From contig NZ_CP012623.1 in the NCBI RefSeq assembly GCF_001280305.1, positions 992,001 through 1,056,000 on the forward strand: a DNA stretch of 64,000 nucleotides, in the 5' to 3' direction. The DNA is from Hymenobacter sp. DG25A (lineage in GTDB: Bacteria > Bacteroidota > Bacteroidia > Cytophagales > Hymenobacteraceae). The notes beneath the pieces are model-generated. The model was not told the DNA's origin, searched no databases, and saw only the letters and a list, made by a program, of their open reading frames with translations. The translations under genes and the position numbers were made by a program. This document shows, piece after piece, positions 16,440 through 25,800 of this stretch. How positions within the stretch are numbered: position 1 is the stretch's first letter; every line of letters begins with the position of its first letter.

Positions 16440-17012
16440 ATGAAAATACCTTTTCAAGTTATGCCCTTCATTTTGGGGCTTATTCTACCGGCCTTTTTCA
16501 GCTCTGCCAGGGCGCAGGGAGCTGCTGCCATGGAGCAGCGTCTGGCCCTGGAAATAACCAATGCCGCGGCACCTGTTATGCCAGCGGCATCTCAGGATCA
16601 GGCTATTATTATGCAACATGGCGCTGCCAACGAAGCAACGGCAACACAGCGCTATGGTGCTGGCGGTGCATCAAATCTGGTGATGATTGAGCAGGCCGGC
16701 GCCGCCAATATTACCCAAGTAAGCCAGCAGGGCAATGGGCTGCGCACTACTGTGCAGCAGCGCGGTACGGGTAACGTGGCAGAATCGGAGCTGCGAGGTG
16801 AAAACCTGGAAAGCCTGATTCAGCAGAATGGAGAAGATAACCTGGTGCAGCAGCAGGTGCAGGGCAACGACCAACGCTATGTAATTCAGCAGGATGGCGT
16901 TGGTAATGAGCTGCGCCAGGTAGAAACTACTTCTACCAATCGGGGCTATGAGGTGCACCAACGCGGCAATGGCATCCGCATGACCATTGTGCAGGGGCAG
17001 GCGGTACCTTAA
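16440..17012 (+). CDS. Minor curlin, CsgB-like nucleator candidate
   Basis: 190 residues from ATG 16440. Signal peptide to about residue 26 (…SSARAQG). A ~30-residue linker precedes roughly 10 less regular curlin units: AIIMQHGAANEA, MIEQAGAANITQ, SQQGNGLRTTVQQRGTGN. Units near the C terminus are more degenerate and charged (RRGNGIRMTIVQ-like). Fewer, more variable repeats plus Arg/Lys-bearing last units are features of CsgB, which nucleates CsgA at the cell surface. Assignment as nucleator is inference from size and order. It lies after the two large subunits and before the CsgH-like gene. Confidence 0.75.
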   Translation: MKIPFQVMPFILGLILPAFFSSARAQGAAAMEQRLALEITNAAAPVMPAASQDQAIIMQHGAANEATATQRYGAGGASNLVMIEQAGAANITQVSQQGNGLRTTVQQRGTGNVAESELRGENLESLIQQNGEDNLVQQQVQGNDQRYVIQQDGVGNELRQVETTSTNRGYEVHQRGNGIRMTIVQGQAVP

Positions 17013-17103
17013 TGGCCACTGGCCCAGGCTGCCGCGTTGCCCGGTTCTGGGTACTGGTATGATTTTCTGAATTCTGTATTTACTACTTCTACTGTTATCA
17101 GCT

Positions 17104-17520
17104 ATGAGACTTTCTGTTCTTCCTTTGGCCGCATTTGGGGTCCTGTTTCAGCCAATTCTGGGTACGGCAATACCGCGCCGCAATGGCAATTCTAATCCTT
17201 CTTCCTGCGAAGCAAAAGTGGAGATGCGAAAGGAAGGGAAATTCCTGGTTATTCTGGGCCATTGCCACAACGCCAGCCCGGTGCCGGTGTGGGTGCGCTA
17301 CGAGTTGCGCACCGACCGGCGTGGCTCATCCGGCTCCTCACACAATGCTCAGGCGGGGCGCATGCTGGTTCCGGCGGAGCAGGATATTATTCTTTCCAAA
17401 ACCACTATTATGGCCGGGCCCCAGGACGCCTACCAGGTGTGGCTGCGCCTGCTCGACGACCAAGGCTCGCCCATCTCCGATGACTCGCTCCGGTATTCTC
17501 CTGCCTCCGCCGGGCGATAA
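17104..17520 (+). CDS. CsgH/CsgC-like curli chaperone
   Basis: 138 residues from ATG 17104. A short hydrophobic N terminus (1-22) suggests export. The core from residue ~35 is beta-rich: CEAKVEMRKEGKFLVILGHCHN, PVPVWVRYELRTDRRGSSG and an ILSKTTIMA segment. These match the immunoglobulin-like CsgH/CsgC fold, in particular the 'Y-x-L-x-x-x-R-x-G-x-S-G' motif of CsgH. These periplasmic proteins prevent premature amyloid formation. Two Cys (about 35 and 54) could form a disulfide. Position directly after the curlins fits. Family assignment is by motif and context, moderately sure. Confidence 0.72.
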   Translation: MRLSVLPLAAFGVLFQPILGTAIPRRNGNSNPSSCEAKVEMRKEGKFLVILGHCHNASPVPVWVRYELRTDRRGSSGSSHNAQAGRMLVPAEQDIILSKTTIMAGPQDAYQVWLRLLDDQGSPISDDSLRYSPASAGR

Positions 17521-17568
17521 GGCCTGACCATCTGGTTCTGCCTGCCGCTTCTTCCCACCGTCCGCCCT

Positions 17569-19080
17569 ATGCTTATGCTTCGTTTCCTCCCTGGCCGGCA
17601 ACCCTGGCTATGGCTTCTGCTTGTTGTTTTGTTGCTATCAGGCTGCAAGGAAGACACGATTACCCCCACTTTATATGGCTCGGTAGAGGGCGTGGTATTA
17701 GATGCGAGTGACAATACACCCCTGGCCAACGTCATCATCACCACCAATCCCGCCACTTCCTCCTTTGCTACTGATGAAGAAGGCCGCTTTTCACTGCCCA
17801 ACATTGCGGCCGGCAAGTATTCCATCTCAGCCCATAAAATAGGGTATAAGGGAGAAACCAGCAGTATTACAGTAGGAGAGGAGCAGCTTACGGAAGTAAC
17901 CCTGGCGCTGGAGCACGCCGTTTCGAATCAGGGACCTAATGCGCCTTTCAACCCTTCGCCCGCTCCCGGCGCCGTTGATCAGCCCGTTTCTCTTACGCTC
18001 CGCTGGCAGGGCAAAGACCCCGACAAAGGCGACAGTCTGCGCTATGATGTATTGCTGTACGAAGGCAACTCCACCGACCGCAATATCCTGGCAACTTCTA
18101 TCCGGGACACGTTTTATACCGTCAATAACCTCAAGTATAACACGGCTTATTTCTGGCAGATTACGGCCCGCGACCAGGACGGCTTGACAGCGCGCAGTGA
18201 AGTCTGGTCGTTTCGGACGGCTTCTTTTCCGTTAAACCGCTACGTATTTGCCCGCACGGTAGAGGGAAACACGGATATCTATTCGGCTAATGCCGATGGC
18301 AGCACTTTGCAGCGCCTCACCACTGCTGCCTTCACTGAAACCGCCCCCCAGATTAGCCCCACCCGCGACAAAATAGCCTACACCTCCAACGAAACCGGCC
18401 AATACCAGCTTTACACTATGAACCGGGATGGGTCCGGGCAGCGCCGCATCACCATGCTCTCAGTAGAAGGCTACCAGAACAGCGGCATCGGCTATTGCTG
18501 GTCGCCGGATGGCGCGCAACTTGTCTATAGCCATTACGACCAGCTCTACCGCATCAACCGCGACGGTACCGGCCTTACGCTACTGGCAACGGCTCCCGCC
18601 GGCCGCCACTTCCGTCAGTGCGACTGGACCGTGCAAGGCAACCTGTTGCTGGTGCAAACCATTGGAGCCAAGCCCTACGACTCGGAGATATACCTCTACA
18701 ATGCCGATGGAACCAGCCCCCGCCTCGTGGTTAAAAATCTGCCCGGCCGTGTCGATTCGCCCTCTTTCAGTATAGACGGTACAGAAATGCTGTATACGCA
18801 CGACGCTGCCGGATTTGAATCCAATGCAGGTCGGCAGTTGAATACCCACATCTATAAGATGAAGCTGGATGGTACCAACTTAGTAGACCTCTCTACCGGC
18901 AAGCAAGCGGGGACCAACGATATGGAGCCACGCTTTTCCCCCGATGGCGCATCCGTCATTTTTATTAACCAGGCCAACGATGGCCAGACTCCGCCCGAGG
19001 TGTGGACCGTAGGCAGTGAAGAAAACGGTGCCGCCCGCACTAAGCTCTTCGATAATGCGGACCATCCAGACTGGAAGTAG
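17569..19080 (+). CDS. Lipoprotein with carboxypeptidase-regulatory, Fn3-like and TolB-type beta-propeller domains
   Basis: 503 residues from ATG 17569 (ATG at codon 3 also possible). Lipobox LLSG-Cys26 predicts a lipoprotein. Residues ~36-115 form a carboxypeptidase-regulatory-like domain (VEGVVLDASDNTPLANVIITT, GRFSLPNIAAGKYSISA). Residues ~125-215 are Fn3-like (LRWQGKDPDKGDSLRYDVLL, TAYFWQITARDQDG). Residues ~220-503 hold PD40/WD40-like blades with the SPDG/DGTG signatures (DIYSANADGS, SPDGAQLVYS, FSPDGASVIF). No enzyme motif is seen. It is the last gene before a strong terminator in the curli locus, 48 bases after the CsgH-like gene, so it is probably a surface partner of the curli fibre; that role is inference. 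Confidence 0.8.
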   Translation: MLMLRFLPGRQPWLWLLLVVLLLSGCKEDTITPTLYGSVEGVVLDASDNTPLANVIITTNPATSSFATDEEGRFSLPNIAAGKYSISAHKIGYKGETSSITVGEEQLTEVTLALEHAVSNQGPNAPFNPSPAPGAVDQPVSLTLRWQGKDPDKGDSLRYDVLLYEGNSTDRNILATSIRDTFYTVNNLKYNTAYFWQITARDQDGLTARSEVWSFRTASFPLNRYVFARTVEGNTDIYSANADGSTLQRLTTAAFTETAPQISPTRDKIAYTSNETGQYQLYTMNRDGSGQRRITMLSVEGYQNSGIGYCWSPDGAQLVYSHYDQLYRINRDGTGLTLLATAPAGRHFRQCDWTVQGNLLLVQTIGAKPYDSEIYLYNADGTSPRLVVKNLPGRVDSPSFSIDGTEMLYTHDAAGFESNAGRQLNTHIYKMKLDGTNLVDLSTGKQAGTNDMEPRFSPDGASVIFINQANDGQTPPEVWTVGSEENGAARTKLFDNADHPDWK

Positions 19081-19104
19081 TAGAGGATAGTTAGTTTTAA
19101 GTGC

Positions 19105-19163
19105 CCACTTCACCCCGAAGCCCAGAACCAATTAGGTTCTGGGCTTCGGGGTGAAGTGGTTTA
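19105..19163 (+). terminator. Strong terminator closing the curli locus
   Basis: A 25-bp perfect stem (19105-19129 with 19135-19159) with a 5-base loop, followed by TTTATAG. It is the longest perfect hairpin of its kind in the window. Confidence 0.85.
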
Positions 19164-19714
19164 TAGCAAACATTAGGAGCCAAGTAAATAACCCATTAAG
19201 TAGAATTCCGTTTATATATAAATCCAGTTATAAATTGAATTGAGAAGAATGATTTTATAAAAATAGATATATAAAATGTGATAGGAATATATACATAAAC
19301 ATAAGGGCTTATATATACAGGAAGTCTTATGAGTGCAAAAACAGATATTTCTTGAGTAATAAGACAACTTTGTTAAATACAATATAGCGAATATTTGAAG
19401 CAGCGGGAACTATTACTGACTGCTTCCTGTCTGCAAGCCAAAATGGGCCTTAGGTAAGGTACTGGCTTTAAAAGATCAGAATGAGTCTATTTTTTTGATA
19501 CAATGCCGGGATATTGGCATGAAATATGCGAAATTGCGTCCAATTCTTAAATGCATGTTGGGTCTTGATGTTGGTTGAAATAGTGATAAAATATGTATAA
19601 AAAATCAAACAACGTAAAACCGATTTGTCCGTAAATTTACCTGTTGGCTCGAGCGGTATAGGTCAATAATCCATTGATAATAAAAACTTTCATTCTGCAC
19701 TTTCCATTTTTCAT
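19164..19714. other. A/T-rich intergenic region
   Basis: About 550 bases without a gene between the curli locus and a T9SS cargo gene. A possible promoter TTG-N17-AATATTTG ends near 19396 (one base off the -7 consensus), more than 300 bases upstream of the next start. Otherwise I see only long A/T runs and no repeat or structured RNA that I can support. Such a long leader upstream of a large secreted protein could hold regulation. Confidence 0.5.
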
Positions 19715-22636
19715 ATGAAACACACGTACATGCGTACCCCAAAGCCAGTCCAATGGGCTGCCTTATGGATGTTCTTCCTGGTCTTATTTGCGTTGCCTGC
19801 TATTGTTCAGGCGCAGGATCTTTCGGGCTCATCAATTACTACAACAACTAATCCTACTTTTGCAAATACTGAAGTTGGAAGTAGCACTGTTTATGATAAT
19901 AGTTCGCCGGCCATTAGAGTTCGGGTAAATGTAGATGGGCAAGACCTAACAGGTAACGTAACGGTTTCTGTTACGGGAGGTGTCTTTGCTGTTGCTAATT
20001 TCACCAATGCTAATAACATAGGGTCATACAGCAGTTCGGTAACTGTTAATGCTAATAATGGTGGTAATGCAAGTGGTTCTGTAATAGTCCGATTCTCTCC
20101 AACTGAAGCAAAGCTATACACTGGCCAGATTATTGTTTCGTCTCCGGGCGCAACCTCACGTACTTTTAATATAAGTGGACGTGGAATTGCTCTAGCACCA
20201 GTATTAAGTATAACCCCTAGCTCTTATACTTTTGATAATACTGAAATTGGATCCGTGTCCTCGGATGCTACTTTTAATGTGACAGGTCAGAATTTGACCG
20301 GTAATGTTACGGTTACATCCAGCAATGGCGAGTACCTAATTCTGGATCCAGCTACTAATATTTATGGTAGCACTCTTTCCTTAGCTAAGTCTGCCACAGG
20401 TACTGTAGCAACTACTATTCAGGTACGCTTCAAGCCTACCAGTACTGGTAACAGCACAGGCAACCTCACAGTATCATCTACTGGTGCAACTTCACTGGTT
20501 GCAGCTTTGAGTGGAAAAGGGTTGCAGAACACCCAGCCTTACTTCACTGTTGATCCAACCACTATCAATTTTGGCGACGTATCAGGTACTGGCTCGGCTC
20601 AGTCCTTGTACTTCAGTGTGAGTGGTGGTAATCTGGCAACCAACAATCCTATTCATTTGGTTGTAGATAATACTAGCATTCAATTTCGGATTAAGGACAG
20701 TGGTGCTGCTTTTAGCAACAACCCCATTGACATCAATCCTATAAATGGCCAAGTTGCAGAGACTATTATCGAAGTACGTCTGCGTTCAGTTTCACAGGGT
20801 GCTTTTGATCATAACATCACAGTGTCTGTTACCAATACAACTCTGCCATCTAAGGTAGTACGTGTTCTGGCAAACAACCCTTTCACGAGCGGTACTTCAG
20901 CCCAGTCGTCGGTTACTGCTTTGGGTGCCAGCAAGCTTCCAATCTTCTCTACAGTTCCGGGCCAGCCATCTGAGTCGCGCTCTTATAAAGTGACTGGCGA
21001 ATTCCTAGTGCGCCCGATAGTTATTACAGCACCCAATAACTTCCAGATTGCGCTTGATTCGCTCTTCACTCAGGATGTTGCTTCAAATGGCTTCAAATCC
21101 TTCTCATTGACGCCTAACGCAGCAGGAGCAGTTGCCCCTACTCGCGTATATGTGCGTTACCTGCCAATAGTTGCTGACCTGGAAAGCCGGGATATTAGCC
21201 ATGTAAGTCAGCCTGCTACCACCGTAAACGTAACAGTAGTCGGTAATAGCCGTCCTTTCTTGAGCATAACTCCTGCTTCACTTCTCGATTTTAAGACTCC
21301 AATCGTCATTAACCAGAAATCGGAAATTCGGGAATTGACATTGACGGCCTTGCGGGCACGTGAAATCATCCGTATTTCAGTTTCACCGGATGAAGATCCT
21401 GCTAATTATAACACTACAAACAAGCAGCAGTTTGAAATCTCACTATCAGGTGCTGAGGATGACTTCCATACCTTCATTGATGTACAGCCAAGCGCTACTA
21501 CCTACTCTGTAGACAGAAAAATTTATGTTCGCTTTGTGCCTACCCGCGTTGGCTTGCCAGTAGCAGAAGTTCGCTATAAGAGCACGGAACTGTACACCAC
21601 GGATTCAAATGGTAACCAGATCTATAAAGTACTGGATGACCGTTTGAAAGGCTGGGCTTTGGCCATTGAGCCTACCAAGCAAACAGAGTACAAGGCTGTA
21701 CGCAGCACAGATTTTACTGGCGCGACGGTAACATACATTCCTGCTTATGATGGCGACTCTTACGAAGCAAATGGGTTCGGCCGCTTCCGCTTGGTAGTTA
21801 TCAGCGAAAAATCAACGTTGCTGCCGCCTCAGGATAATCCTAAAGATGGTATTGCCTATAACCCAGGCTCTAATGGCTACCAGACAGGTGACCAGATTAG
21901 CCCAGGCTTCTATGTTGTAGCAAGCGGTTCCGGCACTGTAGCTACCTTCACAGGTCTGGATGCTGCCAAAACATACTACGTTTATGTGTTTGACTACAAT
22001 GCCAACAACCCCGGTCAGAATGCCATTAACGGTGTTGCTTATAACTTCAAAACGCCCACGGACTTCTCGCCAATTCCTGGCTACATTATTCCCGGCAACC
22101 CGGTAATTCTGCCTGTTCAGCTGGCCAACTTCACGGCTAAACTGAACAATAAGCGGGTGGATCTGAACTGGGTTACGGCTTCGGAGAAGAACAGCAAAGC
22201 GTTTGAAGTAGAGCGTTCCGCAGATGGTATCAACTTCCAGAAGCTACAGTCAGTAGCAGGCCAAGGCAATACCACTACCCGTCATGAGTATGCTTCTGTT
22301 GATGCACAGCCTTTGGTAGGTGTTTCCTACTACCGCCTGAAGCAGGTTGACACAGATGGTAAGTTTGCTTATTCAGGCGTAGTCACTGTGAACAATGTAG
22401 GCAACGGTGGGGTGGCCATGTATCCTAACCCAGTGCGTGACCAGCTGATGATTCAGCTGCCAGGTAATACAAAAGGTGCTGTAGTTACTGTATCTGACCT
22501 CACTGGCCGTGTGCAGTTCACCAAGACCCTTTCAACTGAAGGCCGTCTGAATATGAATAGCCTTAAGCCTGGCATATATGTGGTTACCGTGGTGAACGGT
22601 GGCCAGCGCTTTACTCAGAAAATTGTAAAGCAATAG
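19715..22636 (+). CDS. Large secreted protein with choice-of-anchor/ASH-like repeats and T9SS type A sorting domain
   Basis: 973 residues from ATG 19715. Signal peptide 1-34 (…AIVQAQD). Residues ~40-500 consist of about four beta-sandwich repeats of ~100 residues with the 'SITPSSYTFDNTEIGSVS ... VTGQNLTGNVTV ... VRFSPT' pattern seen in choice-of-anchor/ASH-type modules. A further region (~500-800) is beta-rich, including a 'TYYVYVFDYNANNPG' Fn3-like segment. The C-terminal ~85 residues are a T9SS type A domain: VAMYPNPVRDQL, VTVSDLTGRV and LKPGIYVVTVVNGG..QKIVKQ. The protein should cross the outer membrane by the T9SS and be released or anchored by PorU. The codons are more A/T-rich than in neighbours. 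Confidence 0.85.
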   Translation: MKHTYMRTPKPVQWAALWMFFLVLFALPAIVQAQDLSGSSITTTTNPTFANTEVGSSTVYDNSSPAIRVRVNVDGQDLTGNVTVSVTGGVFAVANFTNANNIGSYSSSVTVNANNGGNASGSVIVRFSPTEAKLYTGQIIVSSPGATSRTFNISGRGIALAPVLSITPSSYTFDNTEIGSVSSDATFNVTGQNLTGNVTVTSSNGEYLILDPATNIYGSTLSLAKSATGTVATTIQVRFKPTSTGNSTGNLTVSSTGATSLVAALSGKGLQNTQPYFTVDPTTINFGDVSGTGSAQSLYFSVSGGNLATNNPIHLVVDNTSIQFRIKDSGAAFSNNPIDINPINGQVAETIIEVRLRSVSQGAFDHNITVSVTNTTLPSKVVRVLANNPFTSGTSAQSSVTALGASKLPIFSTVPGQPSESRSYKVTGEFLVRPIVITAPNNFQIALDSLFTQDVASNGFKSFSLTPNAAGAVAPTRVYVRYLPIVADLESRDISHVSQPATTVNVTVVGNSRPFLSITPASLLDFKTPIVINQKSEIRELTLTALRAREIIRISVSPDEDPANYNTTNKQQFEISLSGAEDDFHTFIDVQPSATTYSVDRKIYVRFVPTRVGLPVAEVRYKSTELYTTDSNGNQIYKVLDDRLKGWALAIEPTKQTEYKAVRSTDFTGATVTYIPAYDGDSYEANGFGRFRLVVISEKSTLLPPQDNPKDGIAYNPGSNGYQTGDQISPGFYVVASGSGTVATFTGLDAAKTYYVYVFDYNANNPGQNAINGVAYNFKTPTDFSPIPGYIIPGNPVILPVQLANFTAKLNNKRVDLNWVTASEKNSKAFEVERSADGINFQKLQSVAGQGNTTTRHEYASVDAQPLVGVSYYRLKQVDTDGKFAYSGVVTVNNVGNGGVAMYPNPVRDQLMIQLPGNTKGAVVTVSDLTGRVQFTKTLSTEGRLNMNSLKPGIYVVTVVNGGQRFTQKIVKQ

Positions 22637-22660
22637 TTGCTCCTGCAATTTCACCTGATT

Positions 22661-22700
22661 AAGAAAGGCCTCCTGGATTTCCAGGAGGCCTTTCTTTGTT
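22661..22700 (+). terminator. Terminator after the first T9SS cargo gene
   Basis: A 16-bp perfect stem (22661-22676 with 22681-22696), 4-base loop, with T-rich arm and tail. Confidence 0.88.
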
Positions 22701-22740
22701 TTGAACCATTTCATAATGATTCATTAACAGGATATTAGCT

Positions 22741-22770
22741 TTCGAACTGGGGGAAGTTACATTATCTTTG
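22741..22770 (+). promoter_or_regulatory. Promoter of the second T9SS cargo gene
   Basis: TTC (22741-22743), 19-base spacer, TATCTTTG (22763-22770), a full -7 match. The predicted start site is about 40 bases before ATG 22816, which supports that start over the upstream TTG at 22768. Confidence 0.55.
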
Positions 22771-22815
22771 TGGCCCGATTCGCTCCTGTTCTTCTCTTTT
22801 TCACACACTGCCCCT

Positions 22816-25800
22816 ATGCACACACTTTTACTTCATTGTTTAAGAGCCCCTTCACTTCACGTAAGGGGCTTCTTTTTGTCGTTAGTAATGCTTTTGCTTC
22901 CGCTGTTGGTGTGGGGTCAGAGTTCAACTCTTGTGATTAGCCAAGTATATGGCGGCGGGGGTAATGCAAGTGCATCCTATTTGAACGATTTCATAGAGTT
23001 ACATAACGTTAGTGCTGGTAGTATTTCCCTCAGCAACTATTCTGTTCAATACTTCACTTCTAGTGGTTCGGGTAGCCAAATACAGGCACTGAGTGGCACT
23101 ATTCCAGCCGGCGGATATTATCTGATAAAGGAGGGTTCAGGTGGAACTGTTGGTGCTGAGTTACCAACCCCTGACCTTACGCCGACGAGCCTGTATAGTA
23201 TAGCCGCCAGTGCTGGCCGGGTAGATCTAACACTATCAGGAAATCTGATTGACCGGGTTGGCTTTGGAAGTGGAACAAATCTGCTATTCGAAGGTACTGC
23301 CGCTGCTTCAGGACCAAGTGGTAATGCAAATGCTGTAATCCGTAAAGGAGCTGGCTGCACCGATACTGACAATAACTCGGCTGATTTTACGGCTAATACT
23401 GTAGCTGTACCCCGAAATTCAGCTACTACAGCAGTAAGCTGTATTTCGACTGCTACTTCGATTACTACCGGCACCATTGCAGTAGGAGCTACCGCTACTA
23501 CCTCATTCTGCGTGGGTATTTCCGATGTAGCCATTAACGTACCCTTTTCCGTTAGCAACGGTCCCTTTGCAGTTGGTACCAAGTTTACGGCCTACTTGAG
23601 CAAGGACGGTTTCGTGACCAAAACGGCCATTGGCACTCTCACAGGCACTACCAGCGGTACTATTGCCGCCAAACTGCCCAGCACCGTTGCTTCCGGTACC
23701 ACTTACCGAATCCGGGTTGATGCTGATACGCCCGCGCCAAATGGTACAACCGGCACGGCCAACACCACTGACCTGACCATTGTGAGTTACAAAACCAATG
23801 AAGTAGCGCCTTTCACTGCTACCTATGGTGCGCAACAGGTAACGCTAAGCTGGACTAATCCAACCAGCTGTTTTCAGAAAGTAACAATTATAGCCCGGGC
23901 AAACAATTCCGTTACGGTAAAGCCTTCCGGTACTTTCACGGCCAATTCCGTTTTCGGGAGTGGAACCGACTTAGGCACTGCGGCTACCCCTGGCCAGTTT
24001 GTGGTATATGATGGCACCGGCACCAGCGTTACGGTAACGGGCCTGACCAACCTCACGACGTATAACTTTACCGCTTACGTTACCAACGGTGATGGCTACA
24101 GCGACGGTACCAATACATCGGCTACCCCGGTACAGAATGTAACCGTTACCTCCGTGCTGCTGCCACAATACCTGGTAGGCCGTACAGGCACCACGCATAC
24201 TGACCGGCTGCCATTTGCCTATCGTACTACCCTCAGCGGACTGGAGCCTTCCAGAACCTATCGGTATTATAACTCTGCCGTGTTAGCTTCTGATGGCGCC
24301 ACCAGCACCGGATCAGGCATCAGTGTATTCCCCAAAGGAGCCGGCACCTTTACCCGCGCTACCAACCGCAGCTTAAATACTGCTGGTAACTATTCCACCT
24401 TCACTACCGATGCCAGTGGGGCATATACGGGTTGGTTTGTGATGGATCCTACTGCCAGTGCAACCTTTGATGCCGGAAACCAGGTGTACATGCGCATCGT
24501 GCTTAATGATGGCTACGATGGTACCAACGCGGTATATTTCCTGACAACCCCGGAATCGGTGGAGGTTCGTACGCTTGGTTCAGCCAGTACACAGGCCACC
24601 GCCGTTAGTGGGGAGTCTTTTGCCACGTCCTCTAATTTTGTTTTTACCTATGATAATACGGCCGGAACCGGCCGCCCCCTGGCGGGCACATTTGTAGAAA
24701 GTGAAGGCACTAATAATACTGACTATGCTGCCTTCTACCTTACTAATGTGGAAGGTAAAACCGGTGCCTGGGGCGTACTTACCCCAAACAATAATGCCAA
24801 TGGTATTCGGCGCATCGCTCAATATGCGTTATCAACTGGCGCACTAACGGGCTGCGCGGCTACTGATGCTGATGGCACCTGGGCCAGTGGAACCGTAACG
24901 GCATCACCAACAGGTGGTAGCAAGCCGCTGGTGTTTACTTCCCTGGATGCACCGCTCACCTGTGATGTGTACGTGGGTTTCAACCCCCAGACGGTGGCCG
25001 TAGCCGAAGGCAACACCGGCACTAAAACTGTGACGCTGAATGTAACGGTAGTAAATACGCCCAGCACGCCGCTGGAAGTATCTATCACCGATGCCGGTAC
25101 GGGCACTGCCACTGCCGGCACGGACTATACCTTTACTCCCCAGACGCTGACCTTCACGCAGGCCGGAACCCAAACCGTAACGGTAACCGTGATGGGCGAT
25201 AAAACGGATGAAAGCAACGAAACAGTAAAGCTGGGACTGGCTATAAATGCCGGCTCCGCGACGGTGGTCAGCTCTCCGGCTACCTTAGTTCTGACAAATG
25301 ACGACGCGCTGATTGCCGGCGGCCTCTGGCTGGAAGATGACTTTAACTACCCAATAGGGCAGGATCTGAAAGACAACAACTGGACCACCGATAACACAGG
25401 CAACGCTGTTCTGGTGGTTACAGGTAACAACTTCTTCCAGCAATACCCCCTTGGTGTAACTGATTCCACCACTTCGCGCCGGGTAAAGCTGAGTGAGGGA
25501 ATGGATTATCACCGAGCATTTTCGGCTGCTACAGGCGCTACTTCGCTCTATGCTGCGGCCGTTGTAAGAGTATCAACTGCCACCAATACCGGCGACTATT
25601 TCCTGCACTTTAACAATGAACCATCGGCCTCTACTGCCCGTGGAAAGGTTTATGTAAAGGCTGGCTCTTCGGCAAGTACCTTTTTGGTAGGATTGCGGGT
25701 AGGTAGTGATTCCAACACCCCTATCGTATATTCTACTACACCGTACTCTATCAACCAGAATTACCTTTTTGTGCTGCGCTATGATGTGGTGGCCTCTGGT

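Noticed and set aside
19164..19714. Possible structured RNA or riboswitch in the A/T-rich gap
   Set aside because: No stable stem set or known aptamer motif was seen by eye.
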